Source: Saccharothrix luteola (GTDB taxonomy: Bacteria > Actinomycetota > Actinomycetes > Mycobacteriales > Pseudonocardiaceae). From it: 64,000 nucleotides of DNA. Made by a program: the position numbers and the translations under genes. The notes beneath the pieces are model-generated. The model was given only the letters and a program-made list of their open reading frames with translations. It was not told the DNA's origin and ran no database searches. The DNA lies in the NCBI RefSeq assembly GCF_020859565.1, contig NZ_JAJHUO010000045.1, positions 1 through 64,000 of the forward strand, written 5' to 3'. This document shows, piece after piece, positions 17,032 through 29,202 of the stretch (position 1 is the first letter of the stretch; each line of letters opens with the position of its first letter).

Positions 17032-17715
17032 ATGACCACTTACGTCCTCGTCCACGGCGCGTGGCACGGCGGCTGGGCCTGGGAGCGGGTCGCGCCCCTG
17101 CTCACGGCGGCCGGCGCGCACGTCGTCACCCCCGACCTGGCGCACGACCGCGACGTCGGCCTGTCCGACCACGTCGACGAGGTGGTGGCGGCGGTCGACG
17201 CGGTCACGGACCCTGACCTGGTGCTGGTCGGCCACAGCTACGCGGGCCTGGTGGTCCGCCAGGCCGCCGACCTCCGCCCGCACCGGGTGGCCCACCTCGT
17301 GCTGGTCGACGGCTGGGCCGGGCCCGACGGCGCGAGCCTGACCGACCTGGCGCCGGACTGGTTCACCGCCACGGTCACCGCCGCCGCGAACGCCGACGGC
17401 CTGATCGCGCCGCCCGCGCCCGAGTCGTTCGGCGTCACCGACCCCGACGACGCGCGGTGGCTCGGCGAGCGGCTGCGCACCCACGCGCTGCGGACGTTCA
17501 CCGAGCCGACCCGCCTCACCGGCGCAGTCGACCGCATCCCCGGCACCGGCGTCCACTGCGTGCCGGAGACGTTCCCGTTCGCCCGGTTCGCCGCCGACCT
17601 CGGCTACCGGACCGTGCCCGTGGACGGGCCGCACGACGCGCCGCTGACCGATCCGCGCCGCATCGCGGACGTGCTGCTCGCCGTCGTGGGCCGGGAGGCG
17701 CCGACCCTAGGATGA
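17032..17715 (+). CDS. Alpha/beta hydrolase, plant-type methylesterase-like
   Basis: A 227-residue serine hydrolase with the oxyanion HGAWHGGWAWE loop, the nucleophile elbow GHSYAG (Ser near residue 67) and a late GPHDAPLTDP segment supplying the His. This pattern is shared with EstC/salicylate-esterase-like enzymes; the substrate is unknown. CGGAGG precedes the ATG. It is followed five bases later by an HxlR regulator gene, so the two probably form a unit controlled through the palindrome just upstream (inference). Confidence 0.87.
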   Translation: MTTYVLVHGAWHGGWAWERVAPLLTAAGAHVVTPDLAHDRDVGLSDHVDEVVAAVDAVTDPDLVLVGHSYAGLVVRQAADLRPHRVAHLVLVDGWAGPDGASLTDLAPDWFTATVTAAANADGLIAPPAPESFGVTDPDDARWLGERLRTHALRTFTEPTRLTGAVDRIPGTGVHCVPETFPFARFAADLGYRTVPVDGPHDAPLTDPRRIADVLLAVVGREAPTLG

Positions 17716-17719
17716 GCCG

Positions 17720-18403
17720 GTGGACCAGCGGACGTACAACCAGTACTGCGCCACCGCGCGGACGCTCGACCTCGTCGGCGAGCGCTGGACGCTCCTGCTG
17801 GTCCGCGAGCTGCTGACCGGGCCGAAGCGGTTCGGCGACCTCCAGCAGAGCCTGCGCGGCCTCGGCACCGGGCTGCTCGCGGCGCGGCTCAAGCACCTCG
17901 AACGCGAAGGCCTCGCGCACAAGGTCACGCTGCCCGCGCCGGCCCGGACCCCCGCCTACGCCCTCACCGAGGCAGGCCTGGAGCTCGGGCCGGCGGTGCT
18001 CGCCCTGGCCCGCTGGGGCACGAGGTGGGCCATGGGCGAACGGCGGGCGGGCGAGGCGTTCCACCCCGGTTGGGCCGTGCTGGCGATGGAGGCGTTCTTC
18101 GACGCCGACGCCGCCGCGGGCGTGCGGGCCGTCTACGAGTTCAGGGTCGGCGACGAGGTGTTCCACGTCCGCGTGGACGACGGCGAGGTGGACGCGGGCC
18201 ACGGCCCCGCCGGGCGGCCCGACGCGGTGGTCGAGACCGACGAGGACGTCTTCGCCTCCCTGGCCGACGGCCGGTCGAGCCTGGCGGACAAGATCGCCTC
18301 CGGCGCCGCCTCGGCCTCCGGCGACCAGGATGCCCTGCGCAGGCTGGGCACCCTGTTCCGCCGGCCGAGCCCCGCCGAGCGGGTGCCCGCTCAGGACGCG
18401 TAG
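17720..18403 (+). CDS. HxlR-family regulator with SCP2-like C-terminal domain
   Basis: The first ~110 residues are a winged-helix HxlR domain (YCATARTLDLVGERWTLLLV, then RFGDLQQSLRGLGTGLLAARLKHLE). The remaining ~110 residues look like an SCP2/sterol-carrier-type ligand pocket, a combination seen in actinomycete HxlR proteins. GTG 17720 begins four bases after the esterase stop. Likely regulator of the upstream esterase. The 3' end overlaps the convergent HxlR gene by 13 bases. Confidence 0.88.
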   Translation: MDQRTYNQYCATARTLDLVGERWTLLLVRELLTGPKRFGDLQQSLRGLGTGLLAARLKHLEREGLAHKVTLPAPARTPAYALTEAGLELGPAVLALARWGTRWAMGERRAGEAFHPGWAVLAMEAFFDADAAAGVRAVYEFRVGDEVFHVRVDDGEVDAGHGPAGRPDAVVETDEDVFASLADGRSSLADKIASGAASASGDQDALRRLGTLFRRPSPAERVPAQDA

Positions 18404-18744
18404 ACCACCTTCTCGGCGCCGATGCGCTCGATCCGCTCGGCGCCCCACACGCCCAGCGCGGCGAGCGCCTCGTTGAGCGACACCCCGTGCCCGGTCAGCG
18501 CGTACTCCACCCTCGGCGGCACCTCGGGGAACACCTCGCGGTGCACGAGGCCGTCCTCCTCCAGCTCACGCAGCTGCTGGACCAGCATCTTCTCGCTCAC
18601 GCCCGGCAGGCCGCGGCGCAGCTGGGCGAACCGGCGCACGCCGTGCTCGGCCAGCTCCCACAGGATCAGCGACTTCCACTTGCCGGACACCACGTCCATC
18701 GCGGCGTCGATGCCGCAGAAGTAGGGACCACGTCGAGCCGCCAT
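18391..18744 (-). CDS. HxlR-family transcriptional regulator
   Basis: A 117-residue winged-helix protein of usual HxlR length (FCGIDAAMDVVSGKWKSLIL, then RFAQLRRGLPGVSEKMLVQQLRELE). ATG 18744 follows GGGAGGGG. It is divergent from the imine-reductase-like gene over a 91-bp region with dyad sequences, so it probably controls that gene and itself. Members often sense electrophiles or aldehydes; no conserved sensing Cys is certain here apart from Cys10. Confidence 0.9.
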   Translation of the reverse strand: MAARRGPYFCGIDAAMDVVSGKWKSLILWELAEHGVRRFAQLRRGLPGVSEKMLVQQLRELEEDGLVHREVFPEVPPRVEYALTGHGVSLNEALAALGVWGAERIERIGAEKVVYAS

Positions 18745-18794
18745 CGGCCCCTCCCGGGGGTGCTTACCAAAAGGTGTGTACTGCACAAAATAGT

Positions 18795-18821
18795 CCGTAC
18801 TGGTCAACCCTATCGGTACGG
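18795..18821. promoter_or_regulatory. Dyad between HxlR and the imine-reductase-like gene
   Basis: CCGTAC (18795-18800) and GTACGG (18816-18821) form an inverted repeat in the divergent promoter region. A related GTGTACTGCAC lies just left of it. This is a candidate HxlR operator. Confidence 0.4.
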
Positions 18822-18835
18822 GTGACGATCTTGGC

Positions 18836-19702
18836 ATGACGAACACGAAGGCAACCGTTCTCGGGCTCGGCGCGATGGGCGCCGCCCTCGCCACCGCCCT
18901 GGTGCGCGCCGGGCACACCACGACGGTCTGGAACCGCTCGCCCGGCAAGGCCGACGCCCTCGTCGACCTCGGCGCCACGGCCGCCGACGACCTCCGCGAC
19001 GCCGTGGCCGCGTCCGACGTGGTGATCACCTGCCTCTTCGACGCCGCCTCGGTCCACGAGGTGCTCGACCCGGTGGCCGGCCTGCTCACCGGCCGCACGC
19101 TGGTCAACGTCACCACGACCACGCCCGACCAGTCGAGGGAGATCGCCGGCTGGGCGGCGGCGCACGGCGTGGTGTACCTCGACGGCGGCATCATGGCCGT
19201 GCCGGACATGATCGGGCGGCCCGGCTCGTCCGTCCTCTACAGCGGCTCGGCCACCGCGTTCGAGCAATACCGCCCGTTGCTGGACCTGTGGGGCGAGAGC
19301 GCGTACTTCGGCGAGGACGCGGGCCTGGCGTCGCTGTACGACCTGGCCCTGCTCGCCGGCATGTACGTGATGTTCGCCGGTTTCCTGCACGGCGCGGCGA
19401 TGGTCGCGGACGCGGGCGTGACGGCGACCGAGTTCGCCGGGCGTGCCGCGCCGTGGCTGGCCGCGATGACCGGCGGGTTCGCCGGGTTCGCGGCCGTGGT
19501 CGACGGCGGCGACTACACCGTGCCGGGTCAGCAGAGCCTGGAGTTCTCCGACCTCGGCGACATGCTCGACGCGAGCGCCGCCCGGGGCATCTCCACGGAG
19601 GTGGTCGGCGTGGTGCAGGACCTGATCCGGCGGCAGGTCGACGCCGGTCACGGCAAGGAGGGCTTCGCGCGGATCTACGAGAGCATCAAGAATCCGGCCT
19701 GA
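18836..19702 (+). CDS. NAD(P)-dependent imine-reductase-like oxidoreductase
   Basis: A 288-residue protein of the beta-hydroxyacid dehydrogenase/imine reductase group. The Rossmann motif GLGAMG is at residues 10-15, WNRSPGKADAL gives the NADPH-type beta2 loop, and DGGIMAVPDMIGRPG plus a helical C-terminal domain is the layout of imine reductases rather than of 6-phosphogluconate enzymes. It probably reduces an imine or a related carbonyl. Its likely regulator is the divergent HxlR gene. Confidence 0.87.
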   Translation: MTNTKATVLGLGAMGAALATALVRAGHTTTVWNRSPGKADALVDLGATAADDLRDAVAASDVVITCLFDAASVHEVLDPVAGLLTGRTLVNVTTTTPDQSREIAGWAAAHGVVYLDGGIMAVPDMIGRPGSSVLYSGSATAFEQYRPLLDLWGESAYFGEDAGLASLYDLALLAGMYVMFAGFLHGAAMVADAGVTATEFAGRAAPWLAAMTGGFAGFAAVVDGGDYTVPGQQSLEFSDLGDMLDASAARGISTEVVGVVQDLIRRQVDAGHGKEGFARIYESIKNPA

Positions 19703-19838
19703 CCCTCCGTTCGAGTGACATCACTCGACCGATCGAGTGCCCGCGTGATCGGCGGGCCACCACGACTGATCGTCTTTGTGTTCACTCGGTCGGGTCCGGA
19801 CGCCGGGGGGCGTCCACACGACGAGGGGGGATTTCGCC

Positions 19839-21296
19839 GTGCCCAGAACACGAAGATCCGGAGTGGTCGTGGTGGCCGCGCTGCTCGGTCTGCTCGTCCC
19901 GGGGGTGGCGCAGGCCGCGCCACCCCCGAACGACGACTTCGGCCAGGCGACGCCGATCGGCGCCCTGCCGTTCACCACCACCCAGGCGGTCGTCGAGGCG
20001 ACGCACGCCGCCGACGACCCCGACAACTGCTACGCGTACCAGCTCTCGGTCTGGTTCACCTACACCGCACCTGCGACCGGCGTGATCACGGCGACCACCG
20101 CGGGCAGCACCTACGACACCGCCCTGTCGGCGCACACCGGCTCCCGAGGCGCGCTGACGAGGCTCGCCTGCAACGACGACGTGGACGGCACGCTCCAGTC
20201 GCGCATCGAACTGCCCGTCGTCGCCGGCGCCCGCTACCACTTCATGATCAGCTCGTCCACCTCGCGACCGGCCTGGCCGCCGTCGCTGACCTTCTCGGTG
20301 ACCGGGCCGGCCACGCTCCCGAACGACGCTTTCGCCGACGCGGAACCGGTCACCCTGCCCCACACCGCGCAGCCCACCCTGTCGACGGCGACCTTGGAAC
20401 CGGACGAGCCGGCGGGCACGTGCGAAGCGCCCACGCGGTCCTTGTGGTACGCCGTGACGCTGCCCGAGACCACGCCGGTCACCTTCTCGCAGGAGCCGAG
20501 CACCGCGGTGCTGTCGGTCTTCACCGGATCATCGCCCGGGGGCCTCACCGAGGTCGACTGCGCGTCCTCGTCGCGGAGCCTGACCTTCCGCGCGGTCGCG
20601 GGCACGACGTACTACCTGCGCGTCGCCCAAGGCGAGTACAACGCGGGGAACCTGCGGTTCACCATCGACGTCGCCCAACCGATCGTGCCCTACTTCGCGC
20701 ACGACCCCGCTTCGCCGTCCGCGTTCGACGACGTCCGGTTCTACGACTACACCGAGGTCCCGGACGTGTCCACCTACCTGGACATCCGGTGGGACTTCGG
20801 CGACGGGACGACCGCCGAGGGCAGGGAACCCCAGCACCGCTACGCAGCCGACGGCGACTACACCGTGACCCTGACCCACACCACCGGGGACGGCCGGTCG
20901 GCCACCACGTCGCGGGTGGTCCAGGTCCGCACGCACGACGTCGCCATCGCCCGGTTCACCACACCGGCCGCGGCGACGGTCGGCGTCACCAAACCCGTCA
21001 CCATCCGGATCGCGAACACGCGGTACGCCGAGGACGTGACCGTCACGCTGTACCGCAGCACGCCGTCGGGCTGGAGCGAGGTCGGCCACTACACCCAGTA
21101 CGTGCCGGCGAGCGCTACGGGCACGGTGGGCTTCCCGTTCAGCTACACGTTCCGCCCGGACGACGCCGCGCTCGGGAAGGTGAACTTCCGGGCGGTGGCG
21201 TCCTTGCCCGACGGGGACGACCACCCGCTGGACAACGAGGCGATCAGCGCGACGACCGCGGTGCGGCCGGCGCTCACCGGCCTCGACCTGACCTGA
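19839..21296 (+). CDS. Secreted protein with pre-peptidase-type beta domains and a PKD domain
   Basis: A 485-residue exported protein. The signal peptide (PRTRRSGVVVVAALLGLL, cut near AQAAPPP) is followed by two beta-sandwich modules, each opening with PNDDF or PNDAF, that resemble bacterial pre-peptidase C-terminal domains. A PKD domain follows (about residues 285-370; DIRWDFGDGTT and HRYAADGDYTVTLT), then a CARDB-like domain. No catalytic domain is present. GTG 19839 follows GAGGGGGG. Probably an adhesive or carbohydrate-associated surface protein. Confidence 0.82.
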   Translation: MPRTRRSGVVVVAALLGLLVPGVAQAAPPPNDDFGQATPIGALPFTTTQAVVEATHAADDPDNCYAYQLSVWFTYTAPATGVITATTAGSTYDTALSAHTGSRGALTRLACNDDVDGTLQSRIELPVVAGARYHFMISSSTSRPAWPPSLTFSVTGPATLPNDAFADAEPVTLPHTAQPTLSTATLEPDEPAGTCEAPTRSLWYAVTLPETTPVTFSQEPSTAVLSVFTGSSPGGLTEVDCASSSRSLTFRAVAGTTYYLRVAQGEYNAGNLRFTIDVAQPIVPYFAHDPASPSAFDDVRFYDYTEVPDVSTYLDIRWDFGDGTTAEGREPQHRYAADGDYTVTLTHTTGDGRSATTSRVVQVRTHDVAIARFTTPAAATVGVTKPVTIRIANTRYAEDVTVTLYRSTPSGWSEVGHYTQYVPASATGTVGFPFSYTFRPDDAALGKVNFRAVASLPDGDDHPLDNEAISATTAVRPALTGLDLT

Positions 21297-21306
21297 CCGG
21301 GGTTCG

Positions 21307-21738
21307 CTAGGAGGCCCAGGGAATGGATCGGCCCGGAGGCGCTGACTCCAACCAGGACAGGAATCCTGTCAGCGCGTCCGGGCCCATCGCGATCTCGACC
21401 TCGCCCTTGTTGCCGCGGCAGCGGAGTACCACCGCGCCCGCGGGCATCGCGTACGCCTCCGGTGGGGTGGGCTCGCGGCGGTCGTCGATCTCGAAGCCCT
21501 CGCGGGAGATGACCATGTCCGGGCCGGAGCTGAGGCTCAGCACGCGGAACCAGGTGAACTCGTCACCCCGGTAGTGCCCGACGCCCAGGTGCCAGCCCCG
21601 GCCGGAGCCCTTGAGCCTGGACCTCAGCGCGACGTGCACGCCGCCCGCGCGCAGCAGTCGGACGCGCCGCCACGCCAGGTACGCGAGGACGACCACCGCG
21701 CCGAACAGGACCAGCCCCACCAGTTCGGCGATCCCCAC
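21307..21738 (-). CDS. DUF2550 membrane protein
   Basis: A 143-residue protein with one N-terminal transmembrane helix (residues 3-23) and a basic, beta-rich cytoplasmic domain (GHYRGDEFTWFRVLSLSSGPDM). DUF2550 genes conventionally follow atpC in actinobacteria, and that order is kept here with a 22-bp gap. Function unknown. Confidence 0.88.
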   Translation of the reverse strand: MGIAELVGLVLFGAVVVLAYLAWRRVRLLRAGGVHVALRSRLKGSGRGWHLGVGHYRGDEFTWFRVLSLSSGPDMVISREGFEIDDRREPTPPEAYAMPAGAVVLRCRGNKGEVEIAMGPDALTGFLSWLESAPPGRSIPWAS

Positions 21739-21760
21739 GGCGTTCGTCCGCTCGTCCGCG

Positions 21761-22126
21761 TCAGGCCGAGTGCCCGGCGGCGCGAAGCCGCGCGATCGCC
21801 CGGGCCCGTTGCACGTCGTCCGCGTTCTGCGCGTCCGAGCGGGCCTGTTCGACGTCGATCTCGTGGGCGAGCTCCGCGTCCTCGGCGAGGATGCTCACCC
21901 CGTCGCCGGTCACGGAGAGGAACCCGCCGTGCACGGCCGCCGTCACCAGCTCGTTGTCCGCGGTGCGGATCCGGACCACGCCGCCCTCGACCAGCTGGCC
22001 GAGCACCGGCTCGTGACCGGGCAGGATGCCGATCTCGCCTTCGAGGGTCTGCGCGACCACCGAGGTGGCCGTGCCGGACCACAGGCGGCGTTCCACCGCG
22101 ACCAACTGGACGGTCATCTCGGCCAC
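21761..22126 (-). CDS. atpC: ATP synthase epsilon subunit, separated from the operon
   Basis: A 121-residue F1 epsilon subunit with the N-terminal beta-sandwich ([14 protein letters not shown], then [16 protein letters not shown], then VHGGFLSV) and a C-terminal helical pair. It links gamma to the c-ring in the central stalk. GTG 22126 is chosen over ATG 22132 because GGGAG lies six bases before it and the protein then starts MAEM, as in mycobacterial AtpC. Unlike in normal operons it does not follow atpD: a terminator, an IclR gene and an MFS gene intervene. A TAGACT -10-like sequence lies in the 75-bp upstream gap. Confidence 0.94.
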   Translation of the reverse strand: MAEMTVQLVAVERRLWSGTATSVVAQTLEGEIGILPGHEPVLGQLVEGGVVRIRTADNELVTAAVHGGFLSVTGDGVSILAEDAELAHEIDVEQARSDAQNADDVQRARAIARLRAAGHSA

Positions 22127-22201
22127 GCGCATCTCCCTGAGTCGACTGGAGTCATCCGCAGTCTAAACGGTGACCGGTTCACCCCGCCGCACCAGCCACC
22201 C

Positions 22202-23396
22202 TCAGCCGCCGTCACGCCCCGCCGCGACCCGCCCGGAGACCGCTCCGACGGCGGTCACCGCGACGGCGCCCAGGCCCGCCACCAAGGCGAACGCGTAGAA
22301 ACCCCACGGGTGCGCGAGGCCCGCGGTGAGCAGCGCCCCACCCAGCACGGGCCCGCAGACGGCCCCGATCCGGCCGACGCCCGCCGTCCACCCCAGACCC
22401 GTGGCACGGTTGCCGTCGTCGTACACGCGGCCCACGTACGCGTACACCAGGACCTGCGAGCTGAACACGAAGCACCCGGCCACGAACACCGCCGCGTACA
22501 CGCCCGCGGTCGGCAGCTGCACGCTCAGCAGGCCCAGGAACGCGGCCGACGCGGCGAACCAGCCGATGGTCGACGGCCGCACGCCGACCCGGTCCGCCAC
22601 CGCGCCCGCGACCAGCAGCCCGACCACCGCGCCGACGTTCAGCGTGAGCAGCAGGCCCAGCGCCGCGCCCAGCGGGTACCCGGCCGCCCGCATGATCTGC
22701 GGCAGCCACGTGTTCAGCCCGTAGACCAACAGCAACCCCATGAACGACGCCACCCAGAACGCCACCGTGGCCCGCCGCACGCCGGGCCGGAACAGCGAGC
22801 CGACCAGCCGCCCCGCCGACACCCGCTCCCCCCCGGAACGCCCGCGACTCCGGCAGCAGCACCACCATCAACGGCACCAGCACGAGCGCGGGCGCCGCGC
22901 CGACGACGAACAACGCCCGCCACCCCGGCGACGGGATCACCAGCATCGCGAGCAGCGCGGTCAGCACCGCCCCCACGTGGTAGCCGGTCATGACCAGCGT
23001 GGTGGCCCTCCCCCGCCGCCGCGCCGGCGCGAACTCGTCGACCAGCGCGATGGCCGTCGGCAGGCAGCCGCCGAGACCGAGCCCGGCCAGGAACCTCAGC
23101 CCGCCGAACACCTCGATCGACGGCGCCGCCGCGCACAGCAGCGTGAACAGGGAGAAACCGCCGACGGAGGCGATCAGCGCCTTGCGCCGACCGACCAGGT
23201 CGGTGACCGTGCCGATCGCCATCGCGCCCAGCATCATGCCGACCAGGCCCGCCGTGGAGACGACCGACGCGGACGCCGGCGTGATGCCCCACTGGCCCGT
23301 GTCGAGCAGGACCGGGAGCACGGTGCCGAGCACCACGAGGTCGAAGCCGTCGAGCAGTACCGCCGTCCAGCCCAGCGGGAGCACCCGTTTGTCCAT
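22202..23396 (-). pseudogene. MFS aromatic-acid-type transporter, frameshifted in a G7 run
   Basis: Two frames together make a full 12-helix major-facilitator protein. The N-terminal half (from ATG 23396; LLDGFDLVVLGTVLPVLLD, then DLVGRRKALIA) has the AAHS aromatic-acid/H+ symporter signature. The C-terminal half (RRATVAFWVASFMGLLLVYGLNTWLPQIM to 22202) is in another frame. They join if one G is removed from the run of seven at 22828-22834. As read, the product stops being a transporter after helix 6. It is divergent from an IclR regulator, a classic aromatic-catabolism pairing. No clear ribosome site precedes the ATG. Confidence 0.8.
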
Positions 23397-23475
23397 ACCG
23401 GGAGGGTGGCGCGGGTCACCTCGACGGGGGCAGGGCGGTTTCCGATGAGCGGAAGGCCGTTGGGAGACTGGGCCC

Positions 23476-24222
23476 GTGCCCACACCGAAGTCGCTGCTGG
23501 AGCGGGCGTTCTCGCTGTTGTCGGTGTTCACCGTGGACCGACCGGCGGTCACGCTGTCCGAGCTGAGCCGCCACTCCGGCCTGCCGCTGAGCACCACGCA
23601 CCGGCTGGTGGCGTCCCTGGTGGAGCTGCGGGCCCTGGACCGCGCGCCGGACGGCCGCTACCGCGTGGGCCTGCGGCTGCTGGAGCTGGGCGCGCTGTCG
23701 CCCGGCAGCCTGGACCTGCGGGACCGGGCCCTGCCGTTCCTGGAGGACCTCTACGAGGTCACGCGGCACAACGTGCAGCTGGCCGTGCGCGACGGCACGG
23801 AGGTCGTGTACGTGGAGCGGATCTCGGCGCGGGACGCGGTGAACGTGGTGACGCGGGTCGGCAGCCGGATGCCGACGCACTGCACGGGCGTGGGCCTGGT
23901 GCTGCTGGCCGCCGCGCCGGTCGCCGTGCAGGAGGCCGTGCTGGCCGCGCCGCTCAAGCGGTTCACGCCCCGGACGATCGGGTCGGCGCCCGAGCTGCGG
24001 GAGGCCCTGGCCCGCGTGCGCCGCGAGGGTTATGCCATCAGCGACCGCCAGATCGAGATGATCACCTACTCGGTCGCCGCCCCCGTGCGCGGCCCGGACG
24101 GCGACGTGGTGGCCGCGGTGTCCGTCGTCGTGCCGACGGGCACCCGCACGGACACCGTCGTGCCCGCCGTGCGCACGTGCGGCCTGGCCATCTCCCGCGC
24201 CCTGGGCTGGGCCTCCCACTGA
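23476..24222 (+). CDS. IclR-family transcriptional regulator
   Basis: A 248-residue regulator with an N-terminal winged helix (SLLERAFSLLSVFTVDRPAVTL, then SGLPLSTTHRLVASLVELRAL) and a GAF-like effector domain ending in the IclR signature area (REGYAISDRQIEMITYSVAAPVRGPDG). GTG start at 23476. Divergent from the MFS gene over 79 bp, so it most likely controls that transporter and itself in response to an aromatic or other organic acid. Confidence 0.9.
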   Translation: MPTPKSLLERAFSLLSVFTVDRPAVTLSELSRHSGLPLSTTHRLVASLVELRALDRAPDGRYRVGLRLLELGALSPGSLDLRDRALPFLEDLYEVTRHNVQLAVRDGTEVVYVERISARDAVNVVTRVGSRMPTHCTGVGLVLLAAAPVAVQEAVLAAPLKRFTPRTIGSAPELREALARVRREGYAISDRQIEMITYSVAAPVRGPDGDVVAAVSVVVPTGTRTDTVVPAVRTCGLAISRALGWASH

Positions 24223-24235
24223 CCCCGACAACGGC

Positions 24236-24272
24236 CGAAGGGCCGTCCCCCCGAGCGGGGAACGGCCCTTCG
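24236..24272. terminator. Strong bidirectional terminator between iclR and atpD
   Basis: CGAAGGGCCGT (24236-24246) and ACGGCCCTTCG (24262-24272) form a perfect 11-bp stem, extended inward by CCCC/GGGG. It lies 13 bases past the IclR stop and 11 bases past the atpD stop (24284), so it should end both transcripts. This places atpC outside the atpI-D transcript. Confidence 0.8.
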
Positions 24273-24283
24273 ACGAGCCCGAC

Positions 24284-26648
<2,365 letters not shown>

Positions 26649-26655
26649 GCCTACG

Positions 26656-28305
26656 TCACTTCTCGGTCGGAGCGGGCCGGTTGACCTTCACCGACTCCTG
26701 CCCGACCTTGTCGGCGTCCATCGCGTCGGCGGGCGCCTCGTTGACCGAGGTGCTCGCGCCACCGGACGCGGTGAACTGCTGCTTGAACGCGGTGACGGCG
26801 TCCACGATGCCCCGCTCCGTGTCCTCCGACAACTTCTTGGACTCGCGGATGTCGGAGAGGATCACCTCGTGGCTGCGCCGCACGTGGTCCAGGAACTCCG
26901 ACTCGAAGCGGCGGACGTCGCCGACCGCGATGTCGTCGTAGTGGCCCTTGGTGCCGAGGTAGATCGAGACGACCTGCTCCTCGACGGGGACCGGCGAGTA
27001 CTGGCCCTGCTTGAGCAGCTCGACCAGGCGGGCGCCGCGGTCCAGCTGGGCTCGGGAGGCCGCGTCGAGGTCCGAGGCGAAGGCGGAGAACGCCTCCAGC
27101 TCGCGGAACTGCGACAGGTCCAGGCGCAGCGAGCCGGAGACCGTCTTCATCGCCTTGGTCTGCGCGGCGCCACCGACGCGGGACACCGAGATGCCCACGT
27201 TGACGGCCGGGCGCACACCGGCGTTGAACAGGTCCGACTCCAGGAAGCACTGGCCGTCGGTGATCGAGATGACGTTGGTCGGGATGTACGCCGACACGTC
27301 GTTGGCCTTGGTCTCGATGATCGGCAGGCCGGTCATCGAGCCGCCGCCCATCTCGTCGGACAGCTTCGCGCAGCGCTCGAGCAGGCGCGAGTGCAAGTAG
27401 AAGACGTCGCCGGGGTAGGCCTCGCGGCCCGGCGGGCGGCGCAGCAGCAGCGAGATGGCGCGGTACGCCTCCGCCTGCTTGGTCAGGTCGTCGAAGATGA
27501 TCAGGACGTGCTTGCCCTGGTACATCCAGTGCTGGCCGATGGCCGAGCCGGTGTAGGGCGCGAGCCACTTGAAGCCGGCCGAGTCGGACGCGGGGGCGGC
27601 GACGATGGTGGTGTACTCCAGCGCGCCCGCCTCCTCCAGCGCGGTCTTGACGCCCGCGATGGTGGAGCCCTTCTGGCCGATGGCGACGTACACGCAGCGG
27701 ACCTGCTGCTGCGGGTCGCCCGAGTCCCAGGCCTTCTTCTGGTTGATGATCGTGTCGATACAGACCGCCGTCTTGCCGGTCTTGCGGTCGCCGATGATCA
27801 GCTGGCGCTGGCCGCGACCGATCGGGGTCATCGCGTCGATGGCCTTGATGCCGGTCTGCATCGGCTCGCTCACCGGCTGCCGCTGCAGCACGGACGCCGC
27901 CTGCAGCTCCAGCGCGCGGTTGTCGTCGGCCACGATGTCGCCGAGGCCGTCGATCGGCTGGCCGAGCGGGTTCACCACGCGGCCGAGGAAGCCGTCGCCG
28001 ACCGGCACGGAGAGCACCTGGCCGGTCCGCTTGACCTCCTGGCCCTCTTCGATCTTGTCGAAGTCACCCAGGATGACCGCGCCGATGGTGCGGACTTCGA
28101 GGCTCAGGGCCACGCCGAGCACGCCGCCGGGGAACTCCAGCAGCTCGTTGGTCATGGTGCCGGGCAGACCCTCGACGATGGCGATGCCGTCGTAGGTCTC
28201 CGCGACGACGCCGACCTCTTCCCGGCTGACTTCCGGGGAGTAGGCCGAGACGTACTTCTCGATCGCACTGCGGATCTCGTCCGACGAGATCGTCAGCTCC
28301 GCCAT
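26656..28305 (-). CDS. atpA: ATP synthase alpha subunit
   Basis: A 549-residue non-catalytic nucleotide-binding F1 subunit with Walker [10 protein letters not shown] (172-180) and the family signature [17 protein letters not shown]. The C-terminus is extended by about 35 residues beyond the E. coli length ([20 protein letters not shown] and onward), as in mycobacteria, where this tail limits ATP hydrolysis; the same role here is inferred. AGGA precedes the ATG. Confidence 0.97.
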   Translation of the reverse strand: MAELTISSDEIRSAIEKYVSAYSPEVSREEVGVVAETYDGIAIVEGLPGTMTNELLEFPGGVLGVALSLEVRTIGAVILGDFDKIEEGQEVKRTGQVLSVPVGDGFLGRVVNPLGQPIDGLGDIVADDNRALELQAASVLQRQPVSEPMQTGIKAIDAMTPIGRGQRQLIIGDRKTGKTAVCIDTIINQKKAWDSGDPQQQVRCVYVAIGQKGSTIAGVKTALEEAGALEYTTIVAAPASDSAGFKWLAPYTGSAIGQHWMYQGKHVLIIFDDLTKQAEAYRAISLLLRRPPGREAYPGDVFYLHSRLLERCAKLSDEMGGGSMTGLPIIETKANDVSAYIPTNVISITDGQCFLESDLFNAGVRPAVNVGISVSRVGGAAQTKAMKTVSGSLRLDLSQFRELEAFSAFASDLDAASRAQLDRGARLVELLKQGQYSPVPVEEQVVSIYLGTKGHYDDIAVGDVRRFESEFLDHVRRSHEVILSDIRESKKLSEDTERGIVDAVTAFKQQFTASGGASTSVNEAPADAMDADKVGQESVKVNRPAPTEK

Positions 28306-28364
28306 GTCGTTCCTGCTCTCACTTCGTTCTGGGAAAGGGGCTTGTGGGCCGCGGTTCCGGTCGG

Positions 28365-29192
28365 TCAGCCGGCGAGGTCGCGGCGCAGTGACGCCAGGCG
28401 ACCGGCCACGCTGCCGTCGATGACCTCGTCACCGATCTTGATCAGCAGACCGCCGCGCAGCGTGGGGTCGACCTCGACGTGCAGCGCGATCGGCCTGGAG
28501 TAGATCCGGGTCAGCGTGGCCTCGAGGCGGTCCTGCTGCGCCGCGTCGAGCTCGACGGCGGAACGGACGTAGGCGACGGAACGTTCCCGGCGCTTGGCCG
28601 CGAGCGACGCGAGGTCGCCGAGGCCGTTGACGACTCCCTGGCCGCGCGGCTCGCGGACGAGCTGGTCCACCAGGGTCTTGGTGGTCTCGTCGACCTTGCC
28701 CGCGACGAGGCTGTCGACCAGCGCGACCTTGCCCGCGGGCTCGGCCACCGGGTCGGACAGCGCCAGCTCGAGCGCGTGGTTGCCCGCGATGATGCGACCG
28801 AGTCGGAACAGCTCGTCCTCGACGGCGTCGAGCTTGCCGTCCCGCTCCGCCCGCACCAGCAGCGTGGTGCGGGCCAGCGACTCGATGCCGTCGACCAGCT
28901 CGCGCGGGCTGGACCAGCGCGCGGTGACGACCGTGGCCAGCACCTGCACCGTCACGTCGTCGACCTTGCCGTCGAGCAGGCCGTGCAGCAGCTGCTCCCG
29001 GGCCTCGGGGCCCGAGGAGTTGTCGGCCAGCGCGCGGCGCAGCGCGGGCTGCGCCGACAGCAGGCTCACGACCGCGAACAGCTCGCTGCCCAGCTTGCCC
29101 AGGGCGGCACTGTCCAACGTGGCGTCGACGACCTCCAGCAGCCGCAGTTCGGCGGCGGCCAGGGCGTCACGGCTGGCGGCGTGCAGCGTCAT
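28365..29192 (-). CDS. atpH: ATP synthase delta subunit
   Basis: A 275-residue peripheral-stalk subunit, longer than the ~180 residues of E. coli delta but in the range of actinobacterial forms. The C-terminal domain shows the usual [25 protein letters not shown] signature. Unlike the mycobacterial b-delta fusion there is a separate complete atpF and no transmembrane helix here. ATG 29192 follows GAGGGA; the frame continuing to 29597 is a shadow of atpF. Confidence 0.94.
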   Translation of the reverse strand: MTLHAASRDALAAAELRLLEVVDATLDSAALGKLGSELFAVVSLLSAQPALRRALADNSSGPEAREQLLHGLLDGKVDDVTVQVLATVVTARWSSPRELVDGIESLARTTLLVRAERDGKLDAVEDELFRLGRIIAGNHALELALSDPVAEPAGKVALVDSLVAGKVDETTKTLVDQLVREPRGQGVVNGLGDLASLAAKRRERSVAYVRSAVELDAAQQDRLEATLTRIYSRPIALHVEVDPTLRGGLLIKIGDEVIDGSVAGRLASLRRDLAG

Positions 29193-29202
29193 CGGCGTTC
29201 CC

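Noticed and set aside
22202-23597. Programmed ribosomal frameshift in the MFS gene
   Set aside because: A G7 run alone is not a recognised slippery-site arrangement, no stimulatory structure is obvious, and MFS transporters are not known to use frameshifting. An indel or error is simpler.
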